64,000 nt of DNA from Aulosira sp. FACHB-615 (GTDB taxonomy: Bacteria; Cyanobacteriota; Cyanobacteriia; Cyanobacteriales; Nostocaceae), in contig NZ_JACJSE010000020.1 of the NCBI RefSeq assembly GCF_014698045.1, positions 1 through 64,000 of the forward strand, read 5' to 3'. Position numbers and translations under genes: made by a program. A model generated the notes under the pieces. That model was not told the DNA's origin. It worked only from the letters and a program-made list of their open reading frames with translations, and searched no databases. This document shows positions 26,797 through 35,687 of this stretch, one piece after another. The stretch's first letter is position 1; every line of letters starts with the position of its first letter.

Positions 26797-26832
26797 GTCC
26801 AACACTAGCCTCTAGCCTCCAGTCCCTAGCCT

Positions 26833-27564
26833 CTATTCCTGTTCAAGCTGATCAGGATTAATACCCATGTCTCGGAGGCGTTGCTTTAATTGCTCTACTT
26901 GCTGTTCAGCCTGCTGTCGAGCCTGTTCAGCTTGCTGTCGAGCTAAAGCTTCTGCATCTATTCTTTGTTGTGCTTCACGTAGTGCTTGCGCCTGTTCTGT
27001 GGGATTCAGTAGCTTCTCTCCTGTATCTTCTCGGTAAAAACTAATCAGTTCTCCTTCTACCTGCAAGCGCAAACCTAATGGTTCACTACGATTGTCGGTA
27101 ATCAACTCATAAGAATCTTGGCGCAACCGATAACCCCGCAACTGTCCTTGTACCCATTCGCCTCTGGGGTCAAATAACCAGTATTCTTTAACACCAAGTT
27201 GCTCGTACAAAGTCTTCTTAAATTCCTGATCGTGATTTTTCGTCCCCGCCGAAGTCATCTCAAAAATCACCGATGGAACTTCCCCTTCTTCCCACACTTT
27301 ATAGTTATCTCGCCCACCAGGTGCGACATTAAAAATTACCATCACATCAGGGGCAACACGCAACTTAGGAAATCCTTGAGCGTAGTAGAGAAATTGATTG
27401 GCAAGGACTGTTGCTTGTTGTCCTACTAAATACTGACGCAGAATTTCTAGTGTCGCCAGTAACACACATAAATGAGCATAGCTTTCTGCCACTGGTTCAC
27501 CATCGGAACTAGGATAGAACACTTCTGAGCGTTGATTTGGAGTCAAGGCTGAGGTCATAGTCAT
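26833..27564 (-). CDS. Uma2 family (DUF820) putative endonuclease with coiled-coil tail
   Basis: A 243-residue protein. Residues about 15-185 are a Uma2 domain of the PD-(D/E)XK fold: VAPDVMVIF supplies the Asp and PSVIFEMTSAGT the Glu, followed by YEQLGVKEYWLFDP. The last 45 residues are a Gln/Glu/Ala-rich coiled coil made of AEQARQQ-type heptads. Uma2 genes are strongly expanded in cyanobacteria, and their natural role is unknown although some are called restriction-like nucleases. Three more are in this window (41242, 50521, 51125). Confidence 0.88.
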   Translation of the reverse strand: MTMTSALTPNQRSEVFYPSSDGEPVAESYAHLCVLLATLEILRQYLVGQQATVLANQFLYYAQGFPKLRVAPDVMVIFNVAPGGRDNYKVWEEGEVPSVIFEMTSAGTKNHDQEFKKTLYEQLGVKEYWLFDPRGEWVQGQLRGYRLRQDSYELITDNRSEPLGLRLQVEGELISFYREDTGEKLLNPTEQAQALREAQQRIDAEALARQQAEQARQQAEQQVEQLKQRLRDMGINPDQLEQE

Positions 27565-27713
27565 GCCATACAGAAGGTTAGGATGTTTTAATTATAAAAG
27601 TCAGTGGTGATTCGCCCTTTCATACTTCACACTTCATACTTCTAACTTCTCTTCACACTTCAAATTTTTGAGCAATACTGGTACAAGAAGGAATCTTTAA
27701 ACAAAATCCCAAA

Positions 27714-29192
27714 ATGGCAACAATTAAACTTAGTAATCAGCCTCTGCTGGAGTGGGCAGGCGATAGTTTGGCAATTGGATTATTTGAAGATGCGGTAGAG
27801 TTAACAGGTGAACTGGCGACTTTGAATGAAAAGTTCGCTGGCATCTTAAAAGAAGTCATTGCCGAAGAAGAATTTACAGCCAAAGCCAACAGCACTGTCT
27901 TTATTCGTGTCGCTGGCGGCGGTGCGGTTAAAAAAGTAATCTTGGTTGGCTTAGGAAAACCAGACGCACTGAAAGTAGATAGTCTGCGGCGGGCGGCGGC
28001 GGCGGCGGCAAAGGTAGCCAAAAAGCAAAAAAGCAAAACTCTCGGATTTAGCTTTCCCTTGTGGAATAACGACCCAGCAGCCACAGCCCAAGCGATCGCA
28101 GAAGGTGTAGAGTTAGCTTTATATCAAGATGTGCGCTTTAAATCAGAACCAGATGATAAAGGCGCAAAAGTTGAAACTGTCGAGTTACTGGGCTTTGAAG
28201 GTCAAGAGGATGCAATCAAGCGTGCCAATCAAATTGTATCTGGGGTAATTTTAGCCAGAGAATTGGTAGCCGCCCCAGCCAATACAGTTACACCCATTAC
28301 AATGGCCGAGACTGCCCAAGAAATTGCCAAAGACTACGGCTTGCAATTACAAATCTTGGAAAAAGAAGATTGTGAGAAATTGGGTATGGGTGCCTTTTTA
28401 GGAGTCGCCCAAGCCTCTGATTTACCACCCAAATTCATTCACCTCACCTACAAACCAGAAGGTACACCCACCAAGAAACTAGCCATTATCGGTAAAGGTT
28501 TAACCTTTGATTCTGGTGGGTTGAATATTAAAGGTGCTGGTAGCGGCATTGAAACCATGAAAATTGATATGGGTGGTGCAGCTGCTACCTTGGGTGCAGC
28601 AAAAGCAATTGCCCAACTCAAGCCCGATGCCGAAGTTCACTTCATCTCTGCCGTTACCGAAAACATGATTAGCGGTCGCGCTATGCACCCAGGCGACATC
28701 CTCAAAGCTTCTAACGGCAAAACAATCGAAGTGAATAACACCGATGCTGAAGGGCGTTTAACCTTAGCTGATGCTTTGGTATATACAGATAAATTGGGAT
28801 TAGATGCGATCGTTGATTTAGCCACCCTCACAGGTGCAAACGTCATTGCTTTGGGTGAAGATATCGCCGGGTTATACACCCCCCATGATGCCTTAGCTTC
28901 GCAGTTAGAAACAGCTGCTGGCACATCAGGCGAAAAAATTTGGCGGATGCCAATGGAAGAAAAATATTTTGAAGGCTTGAAATCGGGGATTGCCGATATG
29001 AAAAACACCGGGCCGCGTCCTGGTGGTTCAATTACCGCCGCCCTATTCCTCAAGCAATTCGTCAAAGATACCCCTTGGGCGCACTTAGACATTGCAGGGC
29101 CAGTCTGGGCAGATAAAGAAAATGGCTACAACGGCCCCGGCGCAACTGGCTACGGTGTACGGATGTTAGTTAACTGGGTACTTGAGCAATAA
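27714..29192 (+). CDS. pepA: leucyl aminopeptidase (M17)
   Basis: A 492-residue M17 metallopeptidase of normal length. The metal-binding and catalytic stretches are KGLTFDSGG, MKIDMGGAA and the family signature NTDAEGRLTLADAL (about residues 340-353). It removes N-terminal amino acids from peptides in the cytoplasm, using two metal ions. A run of 'cttcaca/cttcata' heptamers precedes it at about 27622-27662. A 93-bp repeat element starts 4 bp after its stop. Confidence 0.96.
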   Translation: MATIKLSNQPLLEWAGDSLAIGLFEDAVELTGELATLNEKFAGILKEVIAEEEFTAKANSTVFIRVAGGGAVKKVILVGLGKPDALKVDSLRRAAAAAAKVAKKQKSKTLGFSFPLWNNDPAATAQAIAEGVELALYQDVRFKSEPDDKGAKVETVELLGFEGQEDAIKRANQIVSGVILARELVAAPANTVTPITMAETAQEIAKDYGLQLQILEKEDCEKLGMGAFLGVAQASDLPPKFIHLTYKPEGTPTKKLAIIGKGLTFDSGGLNIKGAGSGIETMKIDMGGAAATLGAAKAIAQLKPDAEVHFISAVTENMISGRAMHPGDILKASNGKTIEVNNTDAEGRLTLADALVYTDKLGLDAIVDLATLTGANVIALGEDIAGLYTPHDALASQLETAAGTSGEKIWRMPMEEKYFEGLKSGIADMKNTGPRPGGSITAALFLKQFVKDTPWAHLDIAGPVWADKENGYNGPGATGYGVRMLVNWVLEQ

Positions 29193-29195
29193 AAA

Positions 29196-29288
29196 TAGGA
29201 CTTACGCAAAAAACCTCTCAAACTCTCATTTCTCCGTGAACTCTGCGTCTCTGTGGTTCGATTTTCCGTGGCCTGTGCGTAAGTCCTA
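29196..29288. repeat. 93-bp MITE-like element with 13-bp perfect inverted ends
   Basis: TAGGACTTACGCA at 29196-29208 is matched by TGCGTAAGTCCTA at 29276-29288. The interior carries CTCTGCGTCTCTGTGGTTCG, a dispersed Nostocales repeat. The ends are the same as those of the element at 26650-26796. It encodes nothing and lies directly after pepA, where it may also work as a transcription terminator. Confidence 0.75.
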
Positions 29289-29554
29289 AAAAAATCAAAA
29301 ATAAAAAGGCAAAAGGCTCTGTCTTTTGACTTTTGCCTTTTTACTTTTAACTTCTCGCGTGTTATCTTGGGCTTGCCGCCAAAATTATGTTGCAATAATG
29401 ACAAACCATGCGGAGTACTGACTCATTTTTAATTGACTCAGCACTCAGCACTCAGCACTCATTACTGAGTATGGTAATTTGGCAGTGAAGAAGTTACGGT
29501 TTTTTAACAAAGCCAATCTGGTAAAATTTGTAAGGTTTCTATAAGCTCTGAGCA
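29289..29554. other. intergenic region with heptamer repeats
   Basis: Holds 'aaaaggc/aaaagtc' heptamers that fold back on each other (29298-29350) and an STRR run of ACTCAGC/ACTCAGCA (about 29436-29462). The promoter of plsX should lie at the 3' end. Confidence 0.5.
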
Positions 29555-30580
29555 ATGGGATCGACTAGCGCACGGATAGCAATTGACGCAATGGGGGGGG
29601 ATCACGCACCCAAAGAAATCGTTGCTGGTGCATTACGCGCCAGTGAAGAATTGGGTGTGAAAGTCTTGCTAGTTGGTGATCCCCAACAAATTAAAGCTGT
29701 CATGCCGCCAAAAACTACTTTGGAGCGGGTGGAGATAGTTCCTGCTGAAGAAGCGATCGCTATGGATGAGGAGCCTTTAAATGCGGTTAGACGCAAACGT
29801 AAGGCTTCGATTAATGTAGCGATGGATTTGGTCAAAAATCAACAGGCAGACGCTGTATTTTCTGCTGGACACTCTGGGGCAGCTATGGCATCAGCATTGC
29901 TGCGTTTAGGAAGATTGCCAGGAATTGATCGCCCAGCCATTGGTACAGTTTTCCCCACGATTATGGCTGGCAAGCCAGTATTGATACTGGATGTCGGTGC
30001 AAATGTAGACTGCCGCCCTAAATTTTTAGAGCAGTTTGCTGTGATGGGTTCAATTTACAGCCAATATGTTTTGGGTATGGATACACCAAAGGTAGGCTTA
30101 CTCAATATTGGTGAAGAAGATACCAAGGGCAATGAGCAAGCACTCCGCGCCCATCAACTGCTGCGGGAAAATTCTAGTATCAATTTTATTGGTAATGCCG
30201 AAGGACGTGATGTACTTTCGGGACAATTTGATGTAATTGTCTGTGATGGGTTTGTGGGCAATGTGTTACTCAAATTTGCCGAATCTCTGGGAGGAGTAAT
30301 TCTGCAAATCTTACGTGAAGAACTGCCCCAAGGCTTGCACGGTCAAATAGGGACTGCCCTGTTAAAACCAAATCTCAAGCGAATTAAGCAACGGATGGAT
30401 CATGCGGAGCATGGAGGTGCTTTACTGTTAGGTGTGGCTGGAGTTTGTTTTATCGGCCACGGTAGTTCACAAGCACCTTCAATTTTTAGTGCAATACGTA
30501 TGGCAAAAGAAGCAGTTGATAACCAAGTGCTGCACAGACTTAAATCGCAGTACGAAATCCTACAGCGTGAGAACGGTTAG
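29555..30580 (+). CDS. plsX: phosphate acyltransferase PlsX
   Basis: A 341-residue protein with the N-terminal signature IAIDAMGGDHAPKEIV and the stretches SAGHSGAAMA and GNVLLKFAE. PlsX makes acyl-phosphate from acyl-ACP, the first step feeding PlsY/PlsC in phospholipid synthesis, and is a peripheral membrane enzyme. It heads a same-strand lipid block with fabH (78 bp downstream), fabD and plsC, a common arrangement in cyanobacteria. Confidence 0.96.
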   Translation: MGSTSARIAIDAMGGDHAPKEIVAGALRASEELGVKVLLVGDPQQIKAVMPPKTTLERVEIVPAEEAIAMDEEPLNAVRRKRKASINVAMDLVKNQQADAVFSAGHSGAAMASALLRLGRLPGIDRPAIGTVFPTIMAGKPVLILDVGANVDCRPKFLEQFAVMGSIYSQYVLGMDTPKVGLLNIGEEDTKGNEQALRAHQLLRENSSINFIGNAEGRDVLSGQFDVIVCDGFVGNVLLKFAESLGGVILQILREELPQGLHGQIGTALLKPNLKRIKQRMDHAEHGGALLLGVAGVCFIGHGSSQAPSIFSAIRMAKEAVDNQVLHRLKSQYEILQRENG

Positions 30581-30658
30581 TCATAGTTGATATTGTCATC
30601 CGTGATTTGTCCCCAGAAGGATGAATGATGAAAACGCTGAGAGCTTGGGAGAGCAGGA

Positions 30659-31651
30659 GTGCAAAAGTTAGGCATCGCATTTACAGGAAGTGGCTCGGCA
30701 GTTCCCGAAACTTCCCTCGACAACCAGGCACTAACAGCACTGGTTGAAACATCAGATGAATGGATTACCACAAGAACGGGTATTCGTCAACGACGAGTAT
30801 CACTTTCTTCAGGTTCATTGACTGAATTGGCGGCGGCCGCAGGGGAAAGAGCGATCGCCGCCGCCGGCATTCAAGCTACGGACTTAGATTTGATTTTGCT
30901 GGCAACATCTACCCCAGATGATTTGTTCGGCACGGCTTGTAAAGTCCAAGCCCAGTTAGGCGCAACCAAAGCAGTTGCCTTTGATTTAACCGCCGCTTGT
31001 TCTGGCTTTGTATTTGGGCTGGTAACGGCTGCTCAATACATCCGTACAGGGGTATATCAGAATGTACTGTTGATTGGGGCAGACATCCTCTCCCGTTGGG
31101 TAGATTGGCAAGACCGTAAAACTTGCGTGTTATTTGGTGATGGGGCAGGTGCGGTAGTATTACAAGCAGCCGAAAGCGATCGCTTGCTAGGATTTGCCCT
31201 CAAAAGCGACGGTAGCCTCAATCATCAGCTAAACCTCGGCTATGCAGCGACTCCCCAAGAACTACTCCCAGGCATCAACGTTTCTCAAGGCACTTACCAA
31301 CCCATCAGTATGAATGGCAAAGAAGTATACCGCTTTGCTGTCCAAAAAGTGCCAGAAATTATTGATAAAGCTTTATTTGAAGCCAACTTGACCGTTGATC
31401 AAATAGATTGGTTAGTCTTGCATCAAGCTAATCAACGCATTCTAGATGCTGTTGCCCAACGTCTAGAAATTCCCGAACAAAAAGTTATTAGTAACCTTGC
31501 CAATTACGGCAATACCTCCGCCGCTTCTATCCCCCTCGCCTTAGATGAAGCAGTGCAACAAGGCAAAATTAAACCCAATGACATCATTGCTGCATCCGGT
31601 TTTGGTGCAGGTCTGACCTGGGGTGCAGCTATCTTCCAATGGGGAAGATAA
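30659..31651 (+). CDS. fabH: 3-oxoacyl-ACP synthase III FabH
   Basis: A 330-residue KAS III. The catalytic triad is visible: Cys in LTAACSGFVFG (about residue 112), His in LVLHQANQRI and Asn in NYGNTSAAS. It condenses acetyl-CoA with malonyl-ACP to start fatty acid synthesis. The start is GTG at 30659 with GGGAG about 10 bases upstream; the N-terminal LGIAFTGSGSAVPE fits the family. Between plsX and fabD on the same strand. Confidence 0.96.
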   Translation: MQKLGIAFTGSGSAVPETSLDNQALTALVETSDEWITTRTGIRQRRVSLSSGSLTELAAAAGERAIAAAGIQATDLDLILLATSTPDDLFGTACKVQAQLGATKAVAFDLTAACSGFVFGLVTAAQYIRTGVYQNVLLIGADILSRWVDWQDRKTCVLFGDGAGAVVLQAAESDRLLGFALKSDGSLNHQLNLGYAATPQELLPGINVSQGTYQPISMNGKEVYRFAVQKVPEIIDKALFEANLTVDQIDWLVLHQANQRILDAVAQRLEIPEQKVISNLANYGNTSAASIPLALDEAVQQGKIKPNDIIAASGFGAGLTWGAAIFQWGR

Positions 31652-31739
31652 GTATTAATAAGTAAAAAGTAAAAAGTAAAAACGTAAAACTTTTTACTTT
31701 TGCTTTTTTCCTTTTGACTTTTTAATTGACGATTGACCA

Positions 31740-32621
31740 ATGACTAAAACCGTATGGGTGTTTCCCGGACAAGGTTCCCAAGCACTGGGAATGGGAACAG
31801 ACTTATTAGATATACCAAGTGCTAAAGCAAAATTTACTCAAGCTGAAGAAATCTTAGGCTGGTCTGTTAGCGATATCTGCCAAAACCAAGAAGAAAAGCT
31901 AGGACAAACTCTTTATACTCAGCCCTGTCTTTATGTAGTGGAAAGTATTCTCGCTGACTTGATGCGAGAACGGGGACATCAACCAGATGTGGTGGCTGGA
32001 CATAGTTTAGGTGAATATATTGCCCTTTACGTTGCTGGGGTTTTTGAATGGTCAGCAGGTTTGCGTTTAGTTAAACGCCGTGCTGAACTAATGGATAGTG
32101 CGGCTGGTGGAATGATGGCGGCTTTAATGAACTTTGACCGCGAACAATTAGATACAGTTATAGCCGAAACGCCAAATGTAGTTTTGGCAAATGATAACAG
32201 TCCAGGACAAGTGGTCATCTCTGGAACTCCTGATGCGGTACAAGCGGTAATGTCGCAGGTTAAAGCCAAACGTGCGACACCCTTAAAAGTTTCTGGCGCG
32301 TTTCACTCACATTTAATGTCGGCTGCTGCGGCTGAGTTCCAAGAAATTCTGGAGACAGTAGAATTTCAGTCTGCAACTGTACCTGTAATGTCGAATGTTG
32401 AACCTACACCCGCCACTGACGCAGAAATTTTAAAACAGCGTCTTACGCAGCAAATGACTGGTTCAGTACGTTGGCGAGAAATTTCGCTGCAATTACCAGC
32501 TAACAACATTGAACAAGTCATAGAAATTGGCCCTGGCAATGTTTTAACTGGGTTAATTAAACGCACCGTTACTGATTTAATCTTAAAGAACGTCCGTAAT
32601 GCTGCTGAATTACCAGAATAG
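31740..32621 (+). CDS. fabD: malonyl-CoA:ACP transacylase FabD
   Basis: A 293-residue acyltransferase. The N-terminal FPGQGSQ, the nucleophile GHSLGEY (Ser about residue 92) and the His in VSGAFHSHLM are all present. It loads malonate onto acyl carrier protein for fatty acid elongation. The 88-bp gap after fabH contains 'aaaagta' heptamers that can form a hairpin. Confidence 0.96.
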   Translation: MTKTVWVFPGQGSQALGMGTDLLDIPSAKAKFTQAEEILGWSVSDICQNQEEKLGQTLYTQPCLYVVESILADLMRERGHQPDVVAGHSLGEYIALYVAGVFEWSAGLRLVKRRAELMDSAAGGMMAALMNFDREQLDTVIAETPNVVLANDNSPGQVVISGTPDAVQAVMSQVKAKRATPLKVSGAFHSHLMSAAAAEFQEILETVEFQSATVPVMSNVEPTPATDAEILKQRLTQQMTGSVRWREISLQLPANNIEQVIEIGPGNVLTGLIKRTVTDLILKNVRNAAELPE

Positions 32622-32817
32622 GGAGTAGGGACGAAAAAATCAAAAGTTAAAAGGCAAAAGTAAAAAATATACTCACTTTTAATTTTTAATTTTTAGTTTG
32701 TGAAGGGTATTCCAAAAAAGAAATTATCCCATTTGTTGACTACCTCTATCCACCTTGTCTTCCTTGTCCCCCTTGTCCCCCTTTTCCTAATTCCTACTCC
32801 CCACTCCCTAATGTCCT

Positions 32818-33456
32818 ATGTCTCGCAGTCGTGAACCGTTAATTAGTCTGGCGCTTTACCACGCTTTCAAATGGTCGGTTGTCAGCCCCATGCTTCATAC
32901 TTACTTTCGCGGGAAGATTTATGGGGTCGAAAATGTGCCGCCATCAGATCCTTTGGTAGTTGTGAGTAATCATGCTAGTTATTTTGACCCGCCAATTGTT
33001 TCTAATTGTGTGCGCCGTCCGGTAGCATATATGGCGAAACAGGAGTTATTTGAAATTCCGGTTTTGGCACAAGCTATTAAATTATATGGTGCTTACCCCG
33101 TGAGTCGCGGTAGTGCCGATCGCAATGCCATTCGGGCTGCTTTAGAATGTTTAGAAAATGGTTGGGCTGTGGGAGTGTTTTTACAAGGGACTCGCACACC
33201 TGATGGCAAAATTACTGACCCCAAAAAAGGCGCAGCACTCTTAGCCGCAAAGGCGCAAGCACCAATTTTACCTGTGAGTTTGTGGGGAAGTGAAGGAATT
33301 TTAGAAAAAGGCTCATCCATACCGCGTGCTGTTCCCCTGACGATTAGAATTGGTGAGGTAATTGCACCACCAAGTTCTACTAACAAAGATGAATTAGACC
33401 GTGTAACCCAAAAGTGTGCAAAGGTCATCAACGAAATGCACGATTTAGGGCGTTGA
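32818..33456 (+). CDS. plsC: 1-acyl-sn-glycerol-3-phosphate acyltransferase (PlsC)
   Basis: A 212-residue acyltransferase with the H-x4-D motif in SNHASYFDPP (about residue 50) and QGTRTPDG in place of the usual EGTRS (about residue 123). It esterifies the sn-2 position of lysophosphatidate to make phosphatidate at the membrane. Its place after plsX-fabH-fabD supports the role. A 196-bp gap with 'aaaaggc' and 'cccccttgtc' repeats separates it from fabD, so it may have its own promoter. Confidence 0.92.
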   Translation: MSRSREPLISLALYHAFKWSVVSPMLHTYFRGKIYGVENVPPSDPLVVVSNHASYFDPPIVSNCVRRPVAYMAKQELFEIPVLAQAIKLYGAYPVSRGSADRNAIRAALECLENGWAVGVFLQGTRTPDGKITDPKKGAALLAAKAQAPILPVSLWGSEGILEKGSSIPRAVPLTIRIGEVIAPPSSTNKDELDRVTQKCAKVINEMHDLGR

Positions 33457-33556
33457 TGAGAAATATGCTTTTCGGTAGTAGCGATCGCCACTGTATTTTT
33501 ATATGTTGCTAATGTCTACTAGCGATCGCTAAATTAACTAATTTTTAAAATATTAT

Positions 33557-34594
33557 ATGACCGGCTTTGATGCCAAGAACTTTTGGAATCGCTTGAATAA
33601 TTCGGCGTTAGTCCGCTTTTTGTTGTTAGTGGCTTCAGGCTGGGCTTTCGTACAACTTTTAGCATACTTTGAAGCCGTCATTGTTATTTTTACATTTGCG
33701 GCAATTTTAGCTTTTTTACTCAGCTATCCTGTAAATTGGTTGCGGCGGTTTTTACCTCATGGGGTAGCTGTAATTGTTGTCTTCTTAATCAGCATTGTGA
33801 TTTTAGGCGGATTATTAATCACCGTTGGGATAGCAGTATTATCCCAAGGACAGCAATTAATTGATAGTATTTCGGGATTTTTAACTTCTCTTGCGCCTTT
33901 TTTAGAAAGAATCGAAGAATTTCTCCGTAACCGCAATCTGCAAATAGACTTGAGTTTAATTGAAGAACAATTGCGGAATCAGGCTATATCAGGTTTAGTC
34001 ACCAGCTTAACTTTTCTACAACAGTTATTAACTAATTTTGTCACCTTTATTTTAATTGCTGTTGTAGCATTCTTCATGCTACTAGATGGCGAAAAACTAT
34101 GGAATTTTATCTTAAAGATAGTCCCTAAACAACGCCGCATCAGATTTACCAATATCATTAGACGCAGCTTTTTAGGGTTTTTTCGTGGTCAGCTATTATT
34201 GAGTTTGTTTTTAACCACAACTACTTTCATTGTCTTTGTAATCTTGCAAGTACCTTTTGCCTTACTATTATCTGTAATTGTCGGGTTTTTAGATATCATT
34301 CCAGGTATTGGAGCAACTTTAGGTGTTAGCACAATTACTTTAATTGTCTTATCTCAAAATGTTTGGCTGGCATTAAAAGTATTGATTGCCTGTATTATCC
34401 TCCAACAAATTCAAGACAATCTCATTGCACCTCGGATTATGCAAGGTGCGCTAAATCTCAATCCGGTTGTGGTATTTTTCGCCTTATTAGTAGGTGCTAG
34501 AGTCGCAGGCTTATTAGGAGTTTTCATTTCTATTCCAATTACGGGAGTAATTGTATCTTTATTTGAAATTGATGAGATGAAAGCTGAGGTTTAG
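33557..34594 (+). CDS. AI-2E family transporter (permease)
   Basis: A 345-residue protein with seven to eight membrane segments. Family landmarks are the FAAILAFLLSYPVNWL segment near residue 50, and VVGFLDIIPGIGATLGV followed by QQIQDNLIAPRIMQG in the C-terminal half. The family is named for autoinducer-2 export (TqsA) but includes Na+/H+ antiporters; in cyanobacteria the substrate is unknown. It lies 100 bp after plsC on the same strand. Confidence 0.9.
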   Translation: MTGFDAKNFWNRLNNSALVRFLLLVASGWAFVQLLAYFEAVIVIFTFAAILAFLLSYPVNWLRRFLPHGVAVIVVFLISIVILGGLLITVGIAVLSQGQQLIDSISGFLTSLAPFLERIEEFLRNRNLQIDLSLIEEQLRNQAISGLVTSLTFLQQLLTNFVTFILIAVVAFFMLLDGEKLWNFILKIVPKQRRIRFTNIIRRSFLGFFRGQLLLSLFLTTTTFIVFVILQVPFALLLSVIVGFLDIIPGIGATLGVSTITLIVLSQNVWLALKVLIACIILQQIQDNLIAPRIMQGALNLNPVVVFFALLVGARVAGLLGVFISIPITGVIVSLFEIDEMKAEV

Positions 34595-34601
34595 TCAAGA
34601 T

Positions 34602-34682
34602 TTATTGGGTAGCGATCGCATTTTGTTCTTCTGTTGGTAATTTTTCAATTTCTGCGATCGCAAGCTGTAGTAATTCAGTCAT
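34602..34682 (-). pseudogene. remnant of a small antitoxin-like gene
   Basis: Minus-strand frame of 26 codons from ATG (34682-34680) to TAA (34604-34602): MTELLQLAIAEIEKLPTEEQ, then NAIATQ. This is the typical N-terminus of a widespread cyanobacterial antitoxin/hypothetical family (LPxxxQDxIA), which normally continues for another 40-60 residues. Here it stops in a HIP1-rich stretch, so it appears truncated. Confidence 0.45.
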
Positions 34683-34892
34683 GTTTGAGGAGTTTAAATA
34701 GCTTTTTACAATTGATGATATCAAGTATTTGAGTATGTTAGTTTAGCTTACTGTTGTATTGCCTCTCGTGCTACCTAACTCATCGCTCTATTTAGAATAA
34801 TTCATTAGCCAACAACCTGTCTACAATTGGTTCATATCCTATTTGTTAAACTGTCTCTACTGAGAAAATAAAAACCCCTGCTGATTTAGCAG

Positions 34893-35687
34893 CTATGGTA
34901 GTTGGTGAACACGAGAAAATACAGCATAAGCAGGACTACGCGTACTCACTTTTTTCAAAAGAGCGATCGCCTCTGGATCACGAAAATGATGAGCAAGATG
35001 TGGAAGGATATGCACAAGCGCAAAAGCACTATATTCTTCACTAGTCTTACAACTATCTTTTAACATTTGAATTGCTTGTAATTTTACTTCTATATCAATA
35101 GTATTTAATGCCATTATCAGTAGAGTTAATAGCTTTTCGATGTATTTACTGCGGTTCTTGATTAACTCTTTTCGTCTAATAATTCCATTTAAATCAAAAA
35201 TTTGTGTTACTTGGTTTCCACAATCATCATGTCCTTTTATATTAGCCAACTTAGTAGAATGATCCCAATAGAAATCTAAATGCAAAAATGGATCAATTTT
35301 GTCATTGCTAGGGTCAAGTAATAGAGGCTTACCATTTACGTCCAGTGGAAATTTAGTTCCTTTATGATTTATACTATTACAAATAGTGCATGAATACAGA
35401 AGGTTAGTCCACTCAAATGTCAAACTTTCATATATACTTTTAGGATGAAAATGTTCGATTTCTCCATAATCAACCACTGAAATCTTACTTTCACAATATG
35501 CACATTTGCCATGAAACATTTCTTCTAAAGCTTTTTTAATTTCTGGATGATTATATTTATTAGTTGCATTTTCAATTTGTTTCTTAGTAGCATTAGGATT
35601 AGCTTTAGTTGTTTTTAGTTTTGCTAACCATTTAGCACCCAATCTTATTAAGATATCTGGTTGGGGACTTCTTGGCACAGGAATCAA
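34893..35687 (-). CDS. HNH endonuclease, PtuB/TIGR02646-like
   Basis: A 264-residue protein. The N-terminus MIPVPRSPQP is the start expected for the TIGR02646 family of HNH proteins found with SMC-like ATPases and in some retrons. The ββα-metal site is visible: zinc-type Cys62/Cys65 (KCAYCES), the general region IEHFHPKS (residues 77-84), and NLLYSCTICNSINHKG with Cys100/Cys103, Asn104 and His108. It likely cuts DNA or tRNA-like nucleic acid when activated. Its start overlaps the end of the upstream ATPase gene by 4 bp, as in Septu systems where PtuB is the nuclease effector. Confidence 0.87.
   Translation of the reverse strand: MIPVPRSPQPDILIRLGAKWLAKLKTTKANPNATKKQIENATNKYNHPEIKKALEEMFHGKCAYCESKISVVDYGEIEHFHPKSIYESLTFEWTNLLYSCTICNSINHKGTKFPLDVNGKPLLLDPSNDKIDPFLHLDFYWDHSTKLANIKGHDDCGNQVTQIFDLNGIIRRKELIKNRSKYIEKLLTLLIMALNTIDIEVKLQAIQMLKDSCKTSEEYSAFALVHILPHLAHHFRDPEAIALLKKVSTRSPAYAVFSRVHQLP

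Noticed and set aside
28637..29092. 151-codon frame antisense to pepA
   Set aside because: Covers the conserved M17 catalytic region in the opposite strand; a coding shadow.
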